Part shown: in pieces, positions 26,201 through 34,246 of the stretch
Layout of the letters: each line of letters starts with the position of its first letter
Position numbering within the stretch: position 1 is the first letter of the stretch
DNA from: Desulforhabdus sp. TSK
GTDB taxonomy: Bacteria > Desulfobacterota > Syntrophobacteria > Syntrophobacterales > Syntrophobacteraceae
NCBI RefSeq assembly: GCF_022836495.1
Contig: NZ_BQXM01000005.1
Coordinates: 1 to 64,000 of the forward strand
DNA: 64,000 nucleotides
Direction: 5' to 3'
The notes under the pieces: generated by a model
What the model was told of the DNA's origin: nothing
Databases searched by the model: none
What the model saw: only the letters and a program-made list of their open reading frames with translations
Position numbers and translations under genes: made by a program

Positions 26201-29042
26201 CCGTCCCGGGAGGCGGGAATATGCGGCAGTGTCGGGAGAGGATTCCCAAGCCATCTTCGTGCGCGGAGCCCGGGAGCACAATCTGCAGCTGGAGGAGGTC
26301 CGGCTCCCTCGGGATCAAATGGTCGTCCTGACGGGGTTGAGCGGTTCGGGCAAGTCGACCCTGGCCTTCGACGTCCTGTTTGCCGAGGGACAGCGGCGCT
26401 ACCTGGAAAGCCTGTCCAGTTATGTGCGCCAGTATTTCAAAATCCTCGAAAAGCCCGATGTGGACCAGATCCTGGGCTTGCCTCCTACAGTGGCCATCGA
26501 GCAGCGCACCAGCCAGTTGAATCGCCGTTCCACGGTTGCCACGGTCACGGAAATCTATCATTTCCTGCGCCTCCTCTATTCCAAGCTGGGGCGGCAGCAT
26601 TGTCCGGATTGCGGACGCGAGCTCGCTGCGCTGACTTTTGACCAGATCCTCTCTTTTGTGAAAACCGAAGTGCAACAGGGGCCGGCTCGCCTCACGGCTC
26701 CTCTCGTCCGCGGGCGCAAGGGCATCTACCGGGAGCTCTTTCAGCGCCTGAGCAAAATGGGGTTTCAGGAAGTGAAGGTGGATGGAGCGTGGATTCCCCT
26801 CGTACCGACGCCGGTGCTGGCACGGCATCGGGAGCACGACATCGAGGTGCTGGTGAGCGCACTGGAGCCCTCCCGGACCTCCGACGGAGAACTTGCGGAG
26901 GCAGTGCGCCAGGCCCTGGCCCTGGGGGGTGGGTCTTTGCACCTGCAGGGCGAATCAGGCAATGTTTACAGCCGGCATCTCTTCTGCTCGCACTGCCACA
27001 AGGGACTCGCTCCACTGGATCCGCGCCTTTTTTCCTTCAACAGCCGCCATGGGGCATGTCCGGAGTGCCATGGCATCGGCATGGAGCGCCGTCTGAATCC
27101 TGAGCGTCTTCTCGGTCCGGAAGACATCCCGCTGAAGGAAGGCCTCATGAAATTCCTCCGGACCTTCATCTGGTGCAACGGCTACAAGCTGCCGGGAAAG
27201 CGGATGGAGCGCCACTGGGTGGAGGATTTGGGCATTGACCTGGAACAGCCCTTGAGCCGGGTGGATGACAGGACCCGTGAGGTCATGCTGCACGGTGTAA
27301 AAGGAAAATTTCAGGGGCTATTGGACATGCTGGAGGAAATGTCGGGGGATGAAAAGGCGGTGGGGGTGCTGGAGCCCCTCTTCGACGAGATCCCCTGCCC
27401 CTCCTGTCGTGGCGAGAGGCTCAACGCCCAGGCACGCTCCGTTTTTGTGAAAGGATGGTCGTTGGGGCAGCTCGTCCGTCTCAGTATCGCGGATTTTCGC
27501 GGGCTTTGGGAATCCTTCGAATGGGGAAGCCGGGAAGGCCCCATAGCGGGGCCCATCTCCAGGGAAATTCTGGAGCGAATCGCCTTCTTGAAGGAAGTGG
27601 GCCTGGACTACCTCACGCTGGACCGATCGGGGGAAACCCTTTCCGGCGGAGAGACGCAGCGCATCCGGCTGGCGGCCCAGCTGGGGACGAACCTGCGCGG
27701 GATCTGCTATATTCTGGACGAACCCACCATCGGGCTGCATCCTCAGGACAACGAACGGTTGTTGAGCAGCCTGGGCAAGCTCAAATCCAAGGGGAACACC
27801 ATCGTCGTGGTGGAGCACGATGCCGAAACCATGCGGCAGAGCGACATGCTCCTGGAGCTGGGACCTGCCGCCGGCAAGGGGGGAGGGCGCCTGGTGGCCC
27901 AGGGGGATTTTTCGACACTCTCCGAAAACCCGGAAACCCTCACCGGCCGATGGTTCGGTTCCTCTTTGAAGGAGCTTTTCGAAATCCAGGAAAGAAAGGA
28001 GCCCGGTGGGGCGGGATGGCTGGAATTTTTTGGAGCCGGAGCCAGGAACCTGAAAAACATTGACCTGCGAATTCCGCTGGGGACCATGACCTGCATTACG
28101 GGAGTGTCGGGGGCCGGGAAGAGCACTCTGGTCCATGAGGTGATCTACCATGGCCTCCTGGAGCGCCTGGGAAGGCGCTACGCGGGAGCGTCCCACGCCT
28201 GTGACGGCATGGCAGGCTTTGAATCTGTGCGACGTGTCCTGGAAGTCGATCACAACCCCATCGGGCGCACGCCCCGCTCCATTCCCGCCACGTATGTGGG
28301 CGTGTGGGATGAAATCCGTAAACTGTTCGCCCTGCTGCCAGAATCCAGGGCCAGGGGATTCGCTCCCGGGCGGTTTTCCTTCAACGTGAAAGGAGGGCGG
28401 TGCGAAGTCTGCAAAGGACAGGGGGAGGCGAGAGTGGAAATGCACTTCCTTCCAGATGTCTTTGTTCCGTGCGAATCCTGCCATGGCGCTCGGTTCAATG
28501 CCGAAACCCTGGCAATCCGCTACGGAGGCCGCAACATTTCGGAGGTGCTGGCCATGACCATGGACGAGGCCGCTCAGCACTTCGAGGCGTACCCCAGGAT
28601 TTCCCGCCCTCTCAGAATTTTGAACGATCTGGGCTTGGGCTACCTGACTCTCGGTCAGGCCAGCCCGACGCTCTCGGGAGGAGAAGCCCAGAGAATCAAG
28701 CTGGCGGGAGAGCTGGGAAGCAATAAGATCCCGACCCTCTATATCCTGGATGAGCCCACCACCGGCCTGCATCGCGCCGATGTGAAGCGCCTGCTGGACG
28801 TATTGCACGCTCTCACGGGGCATGGCCATACGGTTGTCGTCATTGAGCACAACATGGATCTCGTGTGGGCCAGTGATTACGTCATCGACATGGGCCCGGG
28901 GAGCGGAGAGCAGGGAGGGCGCATCGTGGCCCGGGGGACGCCGCCTGAAGTTGCCGAACAGGCAGAGCACTCCGCAACGGGGAAGGCTCTGCAGGCGTAC
29001 GATCGAGCGGAGACGGGCACCTCCGCCAGGGGCGGTCTGTGA
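23271..29042 (+). CDS. uvrA: Double-length excinuclease ABC subunit A (tandem UvrA fusion)
   Basis: About 1923 residues, twice the usual UvrA, made of two complete UvrA units joined by a charged linker near residues 955-985. Four Walker A motifs are present: SGVSGSGKSS, SGVSGSGKST, TGLSGSGKST and TGVSGAGKST. Each unit has ABC signatures (LSGGE), Walker B (VLDEPSVGL, LLDEPTTGL, ILDEPTIGL, ILDEPTTGL) and zinc-binding CxxC pairs (CPSC, CARC/CPQC, CELC/CPQC; CPDC, CSHC/CPEC, CEVC/CESC). It should act in nucleotide excision repair with UvrB and UvrC as a covalent dimer. The start is the ATG at 23271 because the family begins there; a TTG at 23202 would add 23 unlike residues. Double UvrA proteins are known, for example in chlamydiae. 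Both halves look active. Confidence 0.93.
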   Translation: MEFAALIRDPLIRLRGVHQHNLKNIDLDLPLFKLIAFSGVSGSGKSSLALHTLYAEGQRRYVETFSPYARQFLERMDPPEADLIEGIPPSIAIESGTTVRSSRSTVGTITEINDHLKILYARLAVPHCPSCGQPIVQDTPESISQSLGDIPAGSRVIVAFPYRPAAPLQASPQSSSESSATVSGNWPQSLVAQGFLRLYADGKTLDLESLTDDELRALQDRELLVVVDRLSWGRAAPERLADSLSTAFQMGRGRLAVIVLPGEVRLFSGDLSCARCRSQAVIPLPTPSLFSFNSPLGACPQCKGFGRSIGVDMNLVIPDPRRSLADGAIKPWGTDRGEYNDLMDFCRTAGIPTDVPYESLPEESKRQILNGTKKYYGVKGFFQWLETKTYKMHVRVFLSRYRAYNPCQACGGTRYQEAVLLYRLRGVDIATLGSWSIERCHAFFSEPWPELEHDAAAALLVEEIRSRLQFLRSVGLEYLSLDRQSRTLSGGEVQRVHLTRALGSSLVNVLYVLDEPSVGLHPRDQQRLMTQLHRLVGLGNTVVVVEHDPDMIRFCDEVVDIGPGGGEKGGKVVYQGTPSGLAACEESVTGAYLGGRLSISVPQKRRPPRWDNALVLKGASENNLKHVDVRIPLGLLVGVSGVSGSGKSTLVEKTLYCNWLRTVGKPTDTPGSCEGLEGTERIAEMILVDQQPIGRTPRANLLTYTRVLDPLRKLLAKTPEAVARGYSPAHFSFNVPGGRCELCKGEGFEHVEMQFLADVLIRCPQCGGKRFKDEILDVRVNGLSIGDMLDCTAQELLEHFAGEAPLVKALDPIVAIGLDYLRLGQPLSCLSGGEAQRLKLVHYLGAEKASFPRGQRTSHRVFLLDEPTTGLHPHDMQKLLHVLQRLVDSGNTVLVVEHNLDLLRACDWLIDLGPEGGEGGGSLVVEGPPEAVAAHPQSRTGVFLRQRMEAGRPAPLSFREESAQEVSGDEAGEGRSHRPGRREYAAVSGEDSQAIFVRGAREHNLQLEEVRLPRDQMVVLTGLSGSGKSTLAFDVLFAEGQRRYLESLSSYVRQYFKILEKPDVDQILGLPPTVAIEQRTSQLNRRSTVATVTEIYHFLRLLYSKLGRQHCPDCGRELAALTFDQILSFVKTEVQQGPARLTAPLVRGRKGIYRELFQRLSKMGFQEVKVDGAWIPLVPTPVLARHREHDIEVLVSALEPSRTSDGELAEAVRQALALGGGSLHLQGESGNVYSRHLFCSHCHKGLAPLDPRLFSFNSRHGACPECHGIGMERRLNPERLLGPEDIPLKEGLMKFLRTFIWCNGYKLPGKRMERHWVEDLGIDLEQPLSRVDDRTREVMLHGVKGKFQGLLDMLEEMSGDEKAVGVLEPLFDEIPCPSCRGERLNAQARSVFVKGWSLGQLVRLSIADFRGLWESFEWGSREGPIAGPISREILERIAFLKEVGLDYLTLDRSGETLSGGETQRIRLAAQLGTNLRGICYILDEPTIGLHPQDNERLLSSLGKLKSKGNTIVVVEHDAETMRQSDMLLELGPAAGKGGGRLVAQGDFSTLSENPETLTGRWFGSSLKELFEIQERKEPGGAGWLEFFGAGARNLKNIDLRIPLGTMTCITGVSGAGKSTLVHEVIYHGLLERLGRRYAGASHACDGMAGFESVRRVLEVDHNPIGRTPRSIPATYVGVWDEIRKLFALLPESRARGFAPGRFSFNVKGGRCEVCKGQGEARVEMHFLPDVFVPCESCHGARFNAETLAIRYGGRNISEVLAMTMDEAAQHFEAYPRISRPLRILNDLGLGYLTLGQASPTLSGGEAQRIKLAGELGSNKIPTLYILDEPTTGLHRADVKRLLDVLHALTGHGHTVVVIEHNMDLVWASDYVIDMGPGSGEQGGRIVARGTPPEVAEQAEHSATGKALQAYDRAETGTSARGGL

Positions 29043-29266
29043 GAACAAAGCATTATTTTCTGGATCAGAAGGGGAAAAGGGGTTAGTTTCAATAGGGAAA
29101 TGGGGTAACGGAGGCGGAGTCGGCTCATGCCGCCTGTACTCAGACTTGGCCGATACTTATATTCAAGGCTGCGTGCATGCAGAAGGGTGGAAGCAGATCA
29201 AATGTTTCGGGTAGGTGGCAGGTTTCCTGCGGCGCCGCCGACAGGAACGGAAAGGAGCTGGAATCC

Positions 29267-29848
29267 ATGAAGATCTTGACCGGTATGTTTCTCCAGTTCT
29301 TTGTCTGCATGCTTCTGTGCCTGCCGTTTTCTGCCGCAGTTGCTCAAGATTCCTCCCCCACCCCCCCCTGATGCCGGTATTTCCCGTGATAACGCCAATC
29401 GGGAATATTTTTCAGATGTGGAAGTCATCACCCAGGACGGCGAAAGGCTGCGTTTTTATTCCGATGTGCTGAAGGACCGCGTGGTTCTCATCAATTTTTT
29501 TTACATCAATTGTCCTACGGCTCCTCCTGGCATGATTGGCCTCTTCAGAGCGCAAAAGCCTCTGGGAGACGAGTTGGGAAAGGATATTTTTTTCATATCC
29601 ATCAGCGTGGATCCTGAAAACGACACTCCCCAAGCTGTCAAAGAATACGCCTCGAAATTCAATCCCCCAAATGGGTGGATATTTCTTACGGGAAGCAAGA
29701 ACGGGATGGACCTCATCAACCGCAAGCTCGGCAACCGGTTGAGTCTGCCCGAAGGCCACATCCAAAACTTGCTCAATGGAACGGCCGGCACTTGCGGTCT
29801 GCCTCTTTTCCCTCAATGGGTGAGGGAAGGGACGGACTGGCGCTGTAA
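29267..29848 (+). pseudogene. Sco1/SenC-like copper chaperone gene, frameshifted
   Basis: An ATG at 29267 with an AAAGGAG site opens a signal peptide (MKILTGMFLQFFVCMLLC, then AAVAQDSS) that stops at 29371 just after a run of eight C at 29361-29368. Removing one C joins it to the frame that continues DAGISRDNANREYFSDVEV and the thioredoxin-like core (VLINFFYINCPTAPPGM, FISISVDPENDTP, LPEGHIQN). The family CxxxC copper motif is broken: the second Cys is Pro (CPTAP). After LPEGHIQNLL the current frame leaves the family pattern and runs into the next gene. Another frame ends at 29848, just before the next gene's ribosome site. The C-run may be a sequencing error or a slippage tract; the missing Cys suggests real decay or a changed role. 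Confidence 0.7.
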
Positions 29849-29871
29849 ACCGTCACAAGGAGGGAACATCC

Positions 29872-30390
29872 ATGAGAAAGAGCCTTTCAGTCGTTTGTGT
29901 TCTGGCAGGTATCATGTTTTGGGGGCTGTCCGCCTTCGCTCAGCCGTCCGATGTACAGAAGCACAAGAGCTGCACCTACTGCGGCATGGATCGTGGAATG
30001 TTTTCCCACAGCAGGGTGTACATACAGTATGATGATGGAACGGATTTCGGCGCCTGCAGCATTCATTGTGCCGCAGTGGATCTGGCGACCCATATCGACA
30101 AGACTCCCAAGTCCATCGAGGTGGGAGACTACAACGCAAAGGCTCTCATTGACGCGGAGACCGCTACCTGGGTCATCGGTGGAAACAAGCCGGGGGTAAT
30201 GACGAAGAACGCCAAATGGGCCTTCGCCAAGAAGGAAGATGCCGAGAAATTTGTGCAAGAGAACGGCGGGAAGCTCGCTACCTTCGATGAAGTCATGAAG
30301 GTGACCTATGAAGATATGTACTCGGACACGAAAATGATCCGTGAGAAGCGCAAGATGAAGAAGATGCAGATGGAGCAGAAAAAGCAGTAA
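29872..30390 (+). CDS. nosL: NosL-family copper-binding protein, first copy
   Basis: A 172-residue exported protein. A signal peptide covers residues 1-23 (LAGIMFWGLSAFA). It is followed by the NosL signature CTYCGMD (Cys34, Cys37, Met39), a likely Cu(I) ligand set. A second cysteine, in FGACSIHCA, and a Met- and Lys-rich C-terminal tail (KMKKMQMEQKKQ) may also bind metal. NosL proteins deliver copper to nitrous oxide reductase, but nosZ is not in this window, so the client is unknown. An AGGAGG site precedes the ATG. The gene is the second of a seven-gene rightward cluster with a Sco-like gene, a second NosL and an ABC transporter. Confidence 0.88.
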   Translation: MRKSLSVVCVLAGIMFWGLSAFAQPSDVQKHKSCTYCGMDRGMFSHSRVYIQYDDGTDFGACSIHCAAVDLATHIDKTPKSIEVGDYNAKALIDAETATWVIGGNKPGVMTKNAKWAFAKKEDAEKFVQENGGKLATFDEVMKVTYEDMYSDTKMIREKRKMKKMQMEQKKQ

Positions 30391-30555
30391 AGGATTCACG
30401 GCCCATCTCCCTGCCGGAGTGGTCGCAGTGCATCGATCATCGGGGGCGGTCGGCGTGCTCAGCGCTGTACCGCGCCTGTTGCCATGTGGAGTCATGAGGG
30501 TTCAGGAGCGGTTTTAGTGGAAGGGACCGAAGCCATTCCGTCGGGGAGATGCGCG

Positions 30556-31035
30556 ATGAAAAGCACTATTGCAGCAGCCGGCCTCTTATTCCTCCTGGTT
30601 TTCGCCTCGTGGGGCTCCGCGCGCGAGAAACAGCCCGTCAAGCCGGCTGAGAAGGACAAATGCCCGGTGTGCGGGATGTTTGTCGCCAAGTACCCGGACT
30701 TCTTAGCTCAAGTCCTTTACAAGGATGGACATTATGCCCTGTTCGACGGTGTCAAGGATATGTTCAAGTATCTCTTTGCCATGCAGAAATATGATCCAGC
30801 CAGGAAGAAGGACGACATCGATTCCATTTACGTAACGGATTATTACGTTTTGACGCCCATTGACGGGCACCAAGCCTTTTACGTAGAGGGAAGCAATGTG
30901 TTCGGTCCCATGGGCAGGGAGCTGGTTCCCTTCGGCAATGAGGAGGATGCGCGGGAATTCATGGTGGATCACATGGGCAAGTCCCTCTACAAATTCCACG
31001 AGATTACTCCCGAGATCATCAAAGGTCTGGATTGA
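30556..31035 (+). CDS. NosL-family copper-binding protein, second copy
   Basis: A 159-residue exported protein with a signal peptide at residues 1-22 and the NosL motif CPVCGMF (Cys36, Cys39, Met41), followed by VAKYPDFLAQVLYKDG. It is divergent from the first NosL. The rest reads like a standard NosL domain (FDGVKDMFKYL, VTDYY, FGPMGRELVPF). The ATG at 30556 has a GGGGAGA site; an in-frame ATG at 30484 would add 24 residues before the signal peptide and is unlikely. Its stop overlaps the next start (TGATG), so the genes are coupled. Confidence 0.87.
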   Translation: MKSTIAAAGLLFLLVFASWGSAREKQPVKPAEKDKCPVCGMFVAKYPDFLAQVLYKDGHYALFDGVKDMFKYLFAMQKYDPARKKDDIDSIYVTDYYVLTPIDGHQAFYVEGSNVFGPMGRELVPFGNEEDAREFMVDHMGKSLYKFHEITPEIIKGLD

Positions 31036-31343
31036 TGTTCAACCGAAAGAGTCACGTCCTGCTGGCATTCTTCCTGGTGAATCTTCTCCTGGTGGGGCTC
31101 CTGTTCGTGCATGCCCGTGTCGTGCAGCAAAAGAACAGGGTCTCATTTCTGGAAAAGAGAAAAATCGTGAAAGAGCTTCAATTGACGGATCTCTGCATCT
31201 TCACGGATGCACGCTACACCCGGCATCCCAGTATGGCGGACTCGAACACCCCCTTTCAGGATCATCCTCTTTCCCTGGAGCATTTTCCGTCGGGCTCTCT
31301 CATGGTGCTCCCCCCTCATCTTCGACCCCACGGGAATGAATGA
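31035..31343 (+). CDS. Small membrane-anchored protein of the NosL/ABC cluster
   Basis: A 102-residue protein with one N-terminal membrane segment (VLLAFFLVNLLLVGLLFVHA, about residues 8-27). A short basic coiled-coil stretch and a conserved-looking outer part (LCIFTDARYTRHPS, FQDHPLSLEHFPSGSL) follow. I do not recognise a named family. Overlap with the second nosL (1 base) and with the permease (4 bases) shows it is part of the operon and probably an accessory of the transporter. Histidine-rich segments in the outer part could bind metal, which is speculation. Confidence 0.75.
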   Translation: MFNRKSHVLLAFFLVNLLLVGLLFVHARVVQQKNRVSFLEKRKIVKELQLTDLCIFTDARYTRHPSMADSNTPFQDHPLSLEHFPSGSLMVLPPHLRPHGNE

Positions 31344-32479
31344 CCATGTCCGCCTTTGAAAAGCATCGGCATGTCATCGACTTTACCCTCTCTTCCCTGC
31401 TGAGGCGAAAGGGCAAGAACTTCTCGCTCCTGGCTGTCTATACCTTTGTCATCTTTCTGGTGGCCTCGGTGATGTTTCTGACTCATTCCATCAAGGAAGA
31501 TGCCTACATGGTGCTGACGGATGCCCCGGAAATAACGGTCCAGAAGTTGATGGCCGGACGCCATGACTTGATTCCCCTCAGCTACATGGAGCCCATCCGG
31601 GAGATCCGGGGGGTGCAATCCGTGGAGCCGCGGCTGTGGGGCTATTATTTCGACGGAACCAACAAGGCCAATTACACTCTCGTGGTCAAAAAGGAGATGA
31701 ACAACACTCCCGGAGCCATCTCCGTGGGAAACGGGGTCGCACGGAACCTCCTGGTAAAAGAGAATGGGATCATCCCCTTCAAGGCCTATGACGGTTCCTA
31801 TCTTTTTCTCAAAATCAAAGATGTCTTTTCTTCCGAATCCGAGCTGGTCTCGTCCGACCTGATCTTGATTTCCGAACAGGATTTCAGGAAAATTTTTGCC
31901 TTTCCCCCCGATGTTGCCACGGACCTGGTGCTGAGGGTTCGGAACCCGCGTGAGCTCACAACGATCGCCACCAAGATCAACCAGATGTTTCCGGATACCC
32001 GCCCCATCCTTCGCGAGGAGATTCTCCGCACCTATGAAGCCGTTTTCGATTGGCGGGGAGGGCTGGTCATCATCATCTTGTGGGGAGCCGCTCTGGCTTT
32101 TGTCATCCTGGCCTGGGACCGCGCCACGGGGTTGAGCGCCGAAGAGAAGCGAGAAATCGGCATCCTGAAAGCGATTGGATGGGAAACCTCCGATGTTCTG
32201 CTGATGAAATTCTGGGAAGGTGCGGTGATCTCCTTTTCTGCTTTTTCCTTCGGCCTGCTGCTGGCATACGCCCACGTCTATTTCGCCTCTTTCATCTTGT
32301 TTGAAAGCACCATCAAGGGCTGGTCCATCATTTATCCCCAATTCAGACTCACCCCGTTCGTCAGCATTTATCAGATCGCCACCCTGTTCTTTCTCACCGT
32401 GGTCCCCTATACGGTGACAACCATTGCGCCCTCCTGGAGGGCAGCCACCATCGACCCCGATATGGTGATGCGGGCCTGA
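31340..32479 (+). CDS. ABC transporter permease, FtsX/MacB family
   Basis: A 379-residue protein. It has an N-terminal membrane segment (FSLLAVYTFVIFLVASVMFLT, about 33-52), a large outer domain of about 190 residues, and three C-terminal membrane segments with the FtsX-like core (EEKREIGILKAIGWETSDVLLMKF, given here only as landmark pieces EIGILKAIGW and VLLMKF). This topology matches MacB/LolCE-type mechanotransmission permeases, which work with an ATPase on periplasmic proteins rather than pumping small solutes. The next gene encodes the ATPase. The start overlaps the preceding stop by ATGA. Role in copper or cofactor delivery is inferred only from the NosL/Sco neighbours. Confidence 0.87.
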   Translation: MTMSAFEKHRHVIDFTLSSLLRRKGKNFSLLAVYTFVIFLVASVMFLTHSIKEDAYMVLTDAPEITVQKLMAGRHDLIPLSYMEPIREIRGVQSVEPRLWGYYFDGTNKANYTLVVKKEMNNTPGAISVGNGVARNLLVKENGIIPFKAYDGSYLFLKIKDVFSSESELVSSDLILISEQDFRKIFAFPPDVATDLVLRVRNPRELTTIATKINQMFPDTRPILREEILRTYEAVFDWRGGLVIIILWGAALAFVILAWDRATGLSAEEKREIGILKAIGWETSDVLLMKFWEGAVISFSAFSFGLLLAYAHVYFASFILFESTIKGWSIIYPQFRLTPFVSIYQIATLFFLTVVPYTVTTIAPSWRAATIDPDMVMRA

Positions 32480-32538
32480 CGAAGGAGATGGCACCCGCTG
32501 CAGGTGAAAAAACGACGTGGTGGGAGGAAGCGTAACGC

Positions 32539-33207
32539 ATGATTCGATTGAATGAGATCCGCAAAGTCTTCAACACGGGAAAACCCAATGAATTTGTTGC
32601 GCTGCAGGGAATCAACCTCACCATCGAGGCCCACCGGGCAGTGGCCCTCACGGGGCCGAGCGGGTCCGGGAAAACGACCCTCCTGAGCATTCTGGGGTGC
32701 ATGGCGCGGCCGACCGCCGGGAGGATACTGCTTGGAGACCGCGAGATCACGAGTCTGCCCGAACGGTTTCTCACGGAAATCCGCCGCAGCACCTTTGGGT
32801 TCATCTTTCAGCAGTATAATCTCATCAAGGGAATCAGCGTCCTGGAAAATGTCATGATCCCCGCCTACCCCACGGGGGAGAAGCATGCATCATTGAAGGA
32901 ACGCGCGACAAAGCTCCTGAATCTTTTCAACGTCGGCAGCAAGGCCGATTCCAAGCCTGAATGGCTGTCGGGGGGGGAGGCTCAGCGGGTGGCCATTGCC
33001 CGGGCGCTCATCAACAATCCGTCGGTGATCGTAGCCGACGAGCCCACGGCGCATCTGGACACGCGGCTTTCCCTGGAGCTGATGGCTATTCTGAAGGATT
33101 TGAAAGAGGAAGGGAAAACATTGCTCATTGCAAGCCACGACCCCATTGTCCATTCGTCGGAGGTGGTCGATCGTGTCGTGGCCATGCGTGACGGGCAAAT
33201 GCAATGA
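32539..33207 (+). CDS. ABC transporter ATP-binding protein, LolD/MacB type
   Basis: A 222-residue ATPase with Walker A GPSGSGKTTLL near residues 39-49, Q-loop in FIFQQYNLI, signature LSGGEAQRVAIARAL, Walker B VIVADEPTAHLD and the switch His in IASHDP. The closest relatives by pattern are the LolD/MacB subunits that pair with FtsX-type permeases, matching the preceding gene. It lies 59 bases after the permease stop and 18 bases before the membrane protein gene. A GGAGGAAG site precedes the ATG. Confidence 0.95.
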   Translation: MIRLNEIRKVFNTGKPNEFVALQGINLTIEAHRAVALTGPSGSGKTTLLSILGCMARPTAGRILLGDREITSLPERFLTEIRRSTFGFIFQQYNLIKGISVLENVMIPAYPTGEKHASLKERATKLLNLFNVGSKADSKPEWLSGGEAQRVAIARALINNPSVIVADEPTAHLDTRLSLELMAILKDLKEEGKTLLIASHDPIVHSSEVVDRVVAMRDGQMQ

Positions 33208-33225
33208 AGTGGTGAGGAGCGCTCC

Positions 33226-34224
33226 ATGATTTTTCACGGTCCTATCCTGGGATTGCTGCTGGGGTCCCTGCTGGTGAGCTTCATGCTCGTCTATTCGGCA
33301 TTTTACGCCGTGCAAATCCTTCTGCGCTGGGACATGCGGAGCGGAAGTGAAATCCAGCTGGGGCTGGAGCGAAGAACGTACCTGATTTCCGTGCTCATCA
33401 CCTATGCCCTTGGTTTTCAGCTGCTTTCCCTGTTCCTCTTCATCTACACGGCGGACCACCTGGCGCCGCTTTTTGTCGGGGCCATGTGCGCTGCCGGCTC
33501 CCTCAATGTGAACCCCTGGGGATATCCAACGATCGTTTTAAAAATCGTCAATTTCATCCTGGGGGCTGTCTGGCTTGTCATCAATTTTACAGACAACCGG
33601 GCTTGGGACTACCCGTTGATACGCAAAAAATACGCACTCCTCCTCTGTATCGCCCCCTTGATTCTGGCGGAGACGATCTTCCAGACGGCATATTCCGCAG
33701 GCCTGCATCCGAACATCATCACGTCCTGCTGTGGAACCCTTTTCACGGCGGATGCGGCGGGCGTTACGTCGGGTATAATCGCCCTGCCTCCCATCCCCCT
33801 GGCGGTAACATTTTACACTTTGATGGGGGCCACTTTGATCTGCGGGGTGTATTACCGGCGTGCGGGAAAGGGCGTCACCCTTTTTTCCATCCTTTCCTCA
33901 TTGACCTTCCTGGCGAGTGGAGTGGCCCTGATTTCCTTTATACCGCTCTATTTTTACGAACTGCCGACGCACCATTGTCCCTTCTGCCTGCTGCATAAGG
34001 AATATTTGTACGTGGGGTATGCGCTCTACCTGGCGTTTCTGGGAGGGGTGATCTCAGGACTGGGGGTGGGAATCCTCAAACCCTTTTCCGGTGTGGAGAG
34101 TCTCAAGGGCGTCGTTCCGGGCATCCAGCGCCGTCTGGCCCTGGCCTCCCTGGTCTCAAATGGGATTTCCCTGCTGATCGTCGTGTATGGGGTGCTGTCG
34201 TCCAACCTCATTCTGCTGGATTGA
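33226..34224 (+). CDS. Polytopic membrane protein with CC and CPFC motifs, last gene of the copper/redox cluster
   Basis: A 332-residue protein with about eight hydrophobic segments and no family I can name. Two cysteine features stand out. SCCG (Cys168, Cys169) lies in a loop after the fourth segment. HHCPFCLLHKEY (Cys251, Cys254) comes directly before a membrane segment, much like the CxxC-x-x-x-R start of DsbB. The DsbB likeness is by eye and short. Thiol exchange with the NosL or Sco proteins would make sense, since Cu(I) sites need reduced cysteines, but this is inference. MCAAGSLNVNPWGYP is another conserved-looking loop. An AGGAG site precedes the ATG. Confidence 0.8.
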   Translation: MIFHGPILGLLLGSLLVSFMLVYSAFYAVQILLRWDMRSGSEIQLGLERRTYLISVLITYALGFQLLSLFLFIYTADHLAPLFVGAMCAAGSLNVNPWGYPTIVLKIVNFILGAVWLVINFTDNRAWDYPLIRKKYALLLCIAPLILAETIFQTAYSAGLHPNIITSCCGTLFTADAAGVTSGIIALPPIPLAVTFYTLMGATLICGVYYRRAGKGVTLFSILSSLTFLASGVALISFIPLYFYELPTHHCPFCLLHKEYLYVGYALYLAFLGGVISGLGVGILKPFSGVESLKGVVPGIQRRLALASLVSNGISLLIVVYGVLSSNLILLD

Positions 34225-34246
34225 TCGACCGGTTTTCAACAAGCCG

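Noticed and set aside
25005-29048. Two long open frames (25005-26942 and 27318-29048) opposite uvrA
   Set aside because: Both are shadows of uvrA codon bias; the plus-strand frame holds all UvrA motifs.
29361-29368. Programmed frameshift in the Sco-like gene
   Set aside because: A C-run could slip, but the broken copper motif and the second departure near the C-terminus fit decay or sequencing error better.
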